Below are positions 61,306-64,000 of a stretch of 64,000 bases of DNA, piece by piece. The position numbers were made by a program, and so were the translations under genes. The DNA is from Streptomyces sp. NBC_01497. GTDB taxonomy: Bacteria > Actinomycetota > Actinomycetes > Streptomycetales > Streptomycetaceae. The notes beneath the pieces were generated by a model. It searched no databases, was not told the origin of the DNA, and worked only from the letters and a program-made list of their open reading frames with translations. The stretch is taken from contig NZ_CP109427.1 of assembly GCF_036250695.1 (NCBI RefSeq), forward strand, positions 1,302,001-1,366,000, given 5' to 3'. Position 1 is the first letter of the stretch. Every line of letters starts with the position of its first letter.

Positions 61306-62130
61306 TCACGAATAGGCCGGGAACGGGGTGGTGTTGGCGAACGTGGCGTAGCCCTCCGCGTAGTACCTGCGGTGCCGGCCCGACTGGTTGTCCTCGACCA
61401 CGGGGCTCTCGGGGACCGCGTCGTACTCCATGCCGAGCCGGCCCTCCTCGGCGAGCGTCTGGGTGCGCAGGAGCAGCGAGCGCAGGTCCAGGCCCAGTTC
61501 GGCGGCGACCGTGTGCAGGTCCAGGTTGGATCTCCAGCTCCAGACCAGGACGGAGTCCATGCTGGGGGACCAGGTCACGGTGTTCTGCATGTTCTGCATC
61601 GGTACGTTCTGCATCGCCTGCATGGTCTGCATGTCGTATTCCGTCGCCTCCTGGGACACCTGCGACACGGTCGGCGCCAGCAGGGCCTCCTTGCGCTGGT
61701 GCGGCAGTTGAGAGGACGAGGGGACCTCCTGCTCCAGCATCGGGTCGGCCAGCGGCTGGTTCAGGGACTGCCCCAGCGCCAGCTGTTCGGCCACCGCCTC
61801 CGACGAAGCCTGCAGGGCCGCGGACCCTGCCGCCTCCGCGCTCTCCCTGTTCTTGGACTGCGGGGCCCGGACCAGGAGTTCCTGGGCCACCTCGCGGGCG
61901 TCCGTCTTGCCGACGGTGCGCCGGGCCAGGCGCACCTCCCGCTCCCCCAGCCCCATCAGGTTCGCGACCGTTCCGTCGTCCCCGACCGTGACGGCGAAGG
62001 CCGCGAGGGTGCGGCTGCGCTCGATCTGCCGTTCGTCCAGGATCGCCTGGGCCTCTCGCACCTGCTCGTCACAGGCGCAGAAGGCCTCGGCCAGGACCGC
62101 GTTCCTGTCCCAATATTCACGTGGTTCCAT
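61306..62130 (-). CDS. Uncharacterised protein with two HTH-like ends
   Basis: I cannot assign a function to this 274-residue protein. Residues ~30-75 (ILDERQIERSRTLAAFAV ... VANLMGLGEREVRLARRTVGK) and ~195-245 (VLVWSWRSNLDLHTVAAELG, LLLRTQTLAEEGRLGME) each look like a helix-turn-helix. They are joined by a Gln/Met-rich low-complexity linker with MQTMQAMQNVPMQNMQN. Two cysteines (Cys18, Cys20) lie near the start. A DNA-binding developmental or stress regulator is a reasonable guess only. ATG 62130 sits behind an AT-richer promoter region. Confidence 0.75.
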   Translation of the reverse strand: MEPREYWDRNAVLAEAFCACDEQVREAQAILDERQIERSRTLAAFAVTVGDDGTVANLMGLGEREVRLARRTVGKTDAREVAQELLVRAPQSKNRESAEAAGSAALQASSEAVAEQLALGQSLNQPLADPMLEQEVPSSSQLPHQRKEALLAPTVSQVSQEATEYDMQTMQAMQNVPMQNMQNTVTWSPSMDSVLVWSWRSNLDLHTVAAELGLDLRSLLLRTQTLAEEGRLGMEYDAVPESPVVEDNQSGRHRRYYAEGYATFANTTPFPAYS

Positions 62131-62372
62131 GAGGGCGTTAACTGGGATGAAGCCAACATAACGTCGCGATTTATGGGAGACTACCCGAACGGGCTAATTG
62201 GGCATACTTGCGATGATAGTTGAGGGGCCGATCGAAGGGGCGCGACAGCGCGCCGACATCTACGACGGACTCACCCCGGCGGAACCGGACATGAGGGCCG
62301 CCGGTCCGCTGCGGCGGGGCACTCATCGGGCGAGCCCGGAAGCCGGGTGCCCGGCGAGGGGGCGCTGCGCCT
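62131..62372. promoter_or_regulatory. AT-richer upstream region of the 61306-62130 gene
   Basis: The 62131-62220 segment is clearly less GC-rich than the rest of the window. On the minus strand TTAGCC, 18 nt, TAAATC (62195-62166 region) is a promoter candidate. Nothing else is seen. Confidence 0.4.
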
Positions 62373-63284
62373 TCAGTGACCGGTCAGCAGGTCCCGTGCC
62401 GTGTCGGCCAGGATGTCCAGCAGGTCGCGCAGCGGCGTTCCGGGCCCCGGCGCGGTGAGCGTCAGCGCGCTCACCCGGCGGGCGGGGGCGGGAGCGGCGA
62501 CCCGGAGCACCGCGATGTCCTCGCGGTGCGGGAACAGCGACAGCGCGGGCGCCAGGCTGACCCCCATCCCCGCGGCGACCAGGCCCTGCAGCGACTGGTA
62601 GTCGTCGGTCGTGAAGGCGACGGCGGGTTCGAACCCGGCGATCCTGCACATCGTCTCGTAGGCGTCCGCGTAGGGGGCGCGGTGCGCGCGGACCACCCAG
62701 CGTTCCGCGGCCAGTTCACTGAGCGCGACCTCGTGCCGCCCGGCGAGGGGATGGTCGGCGGGGACGACGGCGCGCAACGGGTCGTCCGCCAGGTGCCAGG
62801 GGGCGAGCCCCGGGTCCGCGGGCTGGGGCGCGAAGTCGTACTCCCAGGTCAGCAGGGCGTGGAAGCGTCCCTCCCGCAGGCCGACGGGCGGATCGTCCGC
62901 GTGCACCGAGTTCAGCAGGACCCGAACATCGGGACGGCGGGCGCGGAAGGTCCGCAGGGCCAGGGGCAGCAGTTCGACCCCCGCGCTCGCGAACGCGCCC
63001 AGCCTGACCTCCCGTGAGCCGTCGGCGAAGGAACGTATCTCTTCCTCGACGGTGGTGAGCCGGCCGAACAGGTCCTTGGCGTGTGCGGCCAGGGCCGCGC
63101 CGGCGGGGGTGAGCCGGACACCCCGGGCGACGCGGCGCAGCAGCGGTACGTCCAGTTCCCGTTCCAGGGCCTGGACCTGCTGGGAGACGGCGGACTGGGT
63201 CAGGTAGAGGCGCTGCGCCGCGGCGGTCACGGAACCTTCCTCGGCTACGGCGAGGAAGACCTGGAGGCGCCGGACGTCCAGCAC
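62373..63284 (-). CDS. LysR-family transcriptional regulator
   Basis: The 303-residue regulator has an N-terminal winged helix-turn-helix (LQVFLAVAEEGSVTAAAQRL, residues ~6-25, and LTQSAVSQQVQALERELDVPLL). A periplasmic-binding-like effector domain follows. The GTG at 63284 places LDVRRLQVF at the usual start and has GGGAGGGGAG upstream; a 23-residue longer start at 63353 was rejected. It follows the FMN reductase gene on the same strand by 364 nt and may regulate it. Confidence 0.9.
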   Translation of the reverse strand: MLDVRRLQVFLAVAEEGSVTAAAQRLYLTQSAVSQQVQALERELDVPLLRRVARGVRLTPAGAALAAHAKDLFGRLTTVEEEIRSFADGSREVRLGAFASAGVELLPLALRTFRARRPDVRVLLNSVHADDPPVGLREGRFHALLTWEYDFAPQPADPGLAPWHLADDPLRAVVPADHPLAGRHEVALSELAAERWVVRAHRAPYADAYETMCRIAGFEPAVAFTTDDYQSLQGLVAAGMGVSLAPALSLFPHREDIAVLRVAAPAPARRVSALTLTAPGPGTPLRDLLDILADTARDLLTGH

Positions 63285-63648
63285 GGGCGGCACTCCCCTC
63301 CCGGCCGTGGCCGCGTCCTTGCAGGTTCCCGGTCCCTCGTGTCGGGACATCATGACCGATCACGGCGCACGGGGACAGAGGCCGTCGGGCGGCCCCGGAC
63401 GCCGCGGAGGCAACCGGTGGCGGTACGGGGAGGCCCGCAGGCGACGCAGGGGCAGGGGTACGGGGCTCGCGCGTACGAGGAGGCCAACGTGCGCGGGGCA
63501 GGTCGCGCACGGCAAGCCGGCCGGGCCGCACGGCGCCCGGGGCCTCCTGAAGTCACCGCGAACCGGCATACGCGACCGGTCCGGAGGCGGGCAGCGCAGT
63601 CCGCCCCCGGGCCGGGGTCTTCGCGGTTCACGGCCGCGTACCGGTGAT
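63285..63648. other. Intergenic region between LysR and FMN reductase genes
   Basis: No gene recognised; open frames are Arg/Pro-rich and lack ribosome sites. No clear hairpin or promoter was found. Confidence 0.45.
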
Positions 63649-64000
63649 TCAGACGGAGCTCGACGCCCGCATCCGCGCGAACGAGGCGACCTGCCCGCCG
63701 AGCCCCGCCAGCTGGCCCGCCACCTTCGGGTCGAGTGCCTCACCGTCGGGCCCGAAGGGCTTCGCCGAGGAGTTGACCACCACGCCGAGCGGGGTCGGCC
63801 AGCCGCGCAGCGCGTGCACGGTGGAGCGCAGCGAGGTCAGCGTGGTCACCCCGGCCTGCCAGCCCAGGGTGGTCACGATGCAGCCGACGGCCTTGCCGTC
63901 CACGTACGGGACCGGGTCGGCGGCCAGTTCCTGCAGGTAGTCCAGGGCGTTCTTGAGCAGCCCCGAGGTGCCGCCGTGGTAGCCGGGGCTGGCGATGACG
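63649..64000 (-). CDS. NADPH-dependent FMN reductase family protein, C-terminal part (start outside window)
   Basis: The frame is open to the right edge, so only the last ~116 residues are present. VIASPGYHGGTSGLLKNALDYL is the flavodoxin-like motif of NADPH-dependent FMN/quinone reductases, where SPGYHGG binds the flavin. VGCIVTTLGWQAGVTTLTSLRSTVHALRGWP follows in the usual place. It would reduce FMN, quinones or azo compounds. The stop is at 63649-63651. The in-frame GTG at 63903 is internal, not the start. Confidence 0.88.
   Translation of the reverse strand, partial: VIASPGYHGGTSGLLKNALDYLQELAADPVPYVDGKAVGCIVTTLGWQAGVTTLTSLRSTVHALRGWPTPLGVVVNSSAKPFGPDGEALDPKVAGQLAGLGGQVASFARMRASSSV

Noticed and set aside
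61064-61309. Minus-strand frame with repeated GDRRADRP peptide
   Set aside because: The peptide repeat simply reflects the 132-bp DNA duplication, and there is no ribosome site.

Overview
The window is high-GC actinobacterial DNA, most likely from a Streptomyces chromosome arm or near-core region. Supporting signs are very high G+C, strong third-position G/C bias, frequent GTG starts, AGGAGG-type ribosome binding sites and 4-nt stop/start overlaps. The gene content also fits: MsiK-type sugar ABC operons without their own ATPase, P450s, secreted peptidases and mannosidases, an Ada-AlkA fusion and a GtrA-fused glycosyltransferase. No rRNA, tRNA, transposase, integrase or CRISPR array was found.

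Layout. 1-2.2 kb: the tail of an acyl-CoA dehydrogenase, then the phosphatidylethanolamine pair psd-pssA. 2.3-9 kb: glycerate kinase, NUDIX hydrolase, sirtuin, a two-gene alkylation-repair set (ogt, ada-alkA), and a coupled metallophosphoesterase/phosphopantetheinyl transferase pair. 9-18 kb: P450, secreted trypsin-like protease, TMEM175-like channel, a 37-bp tandem repeat array, macrodomain protein, FAD oxidoreductase, an inositol-monophosphatase-family gene that has probably lost its stop codon, and gamma-glutamyltransferase. 18.8-28 kb: amino-acid permease, nucleotidyltransferase, and a tightly coupled operon of response regulator, sensor kinase, GT2-GtrA and GT39 membrane glycosyltransferase.

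28-40 kb is the most coherent system: a mannoside/mannan utilisation locus. One strand carries a solute-binding lipoprotein, two permeases, a secreted GH76 endo-mannanase and a GH38 alpha-mannosidase. Diverging from it are a type-I mannose-6-phosphate-isomerase-like protein, a divergent ROK sugar kinase and a LacI regulator. The divergent promoter region holds a near-perfect LacI-type palindrome (TGGTACCGATACCA) on one -10 box and a weaker copy on the other. A GH92 alpha-mannosidase 20 kb away has a different LacI-type operator (GACAACGTTGTC). The identical 12-mer also lies upstream of the secreted protease at 11.5 kb.

40-64 kb is a mosaic: methyltransferase, AraC regulator, alpha/beta hydrolase, second P450, M1 aminopeptidase, DUF2000 protein, RsbW-like ATPase, a sigma factor consisting only of region 2, a domain-swapped lipoate ligase, asparagine synthetase, an F420 luciferase-like oxidoreductase, a 42-residue membrane peptide, a frameshifted amidase behind a promoter containing a palindrome, GH92, a Streptomyces-type hypothetical protein with two helix-turn-helix-like ends, a LysR regulator and an FMN reductase cut by the window edge. 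Convergent gene pairs are repeatedly separated by long perfect hairpins that look like bidirectional terminators.
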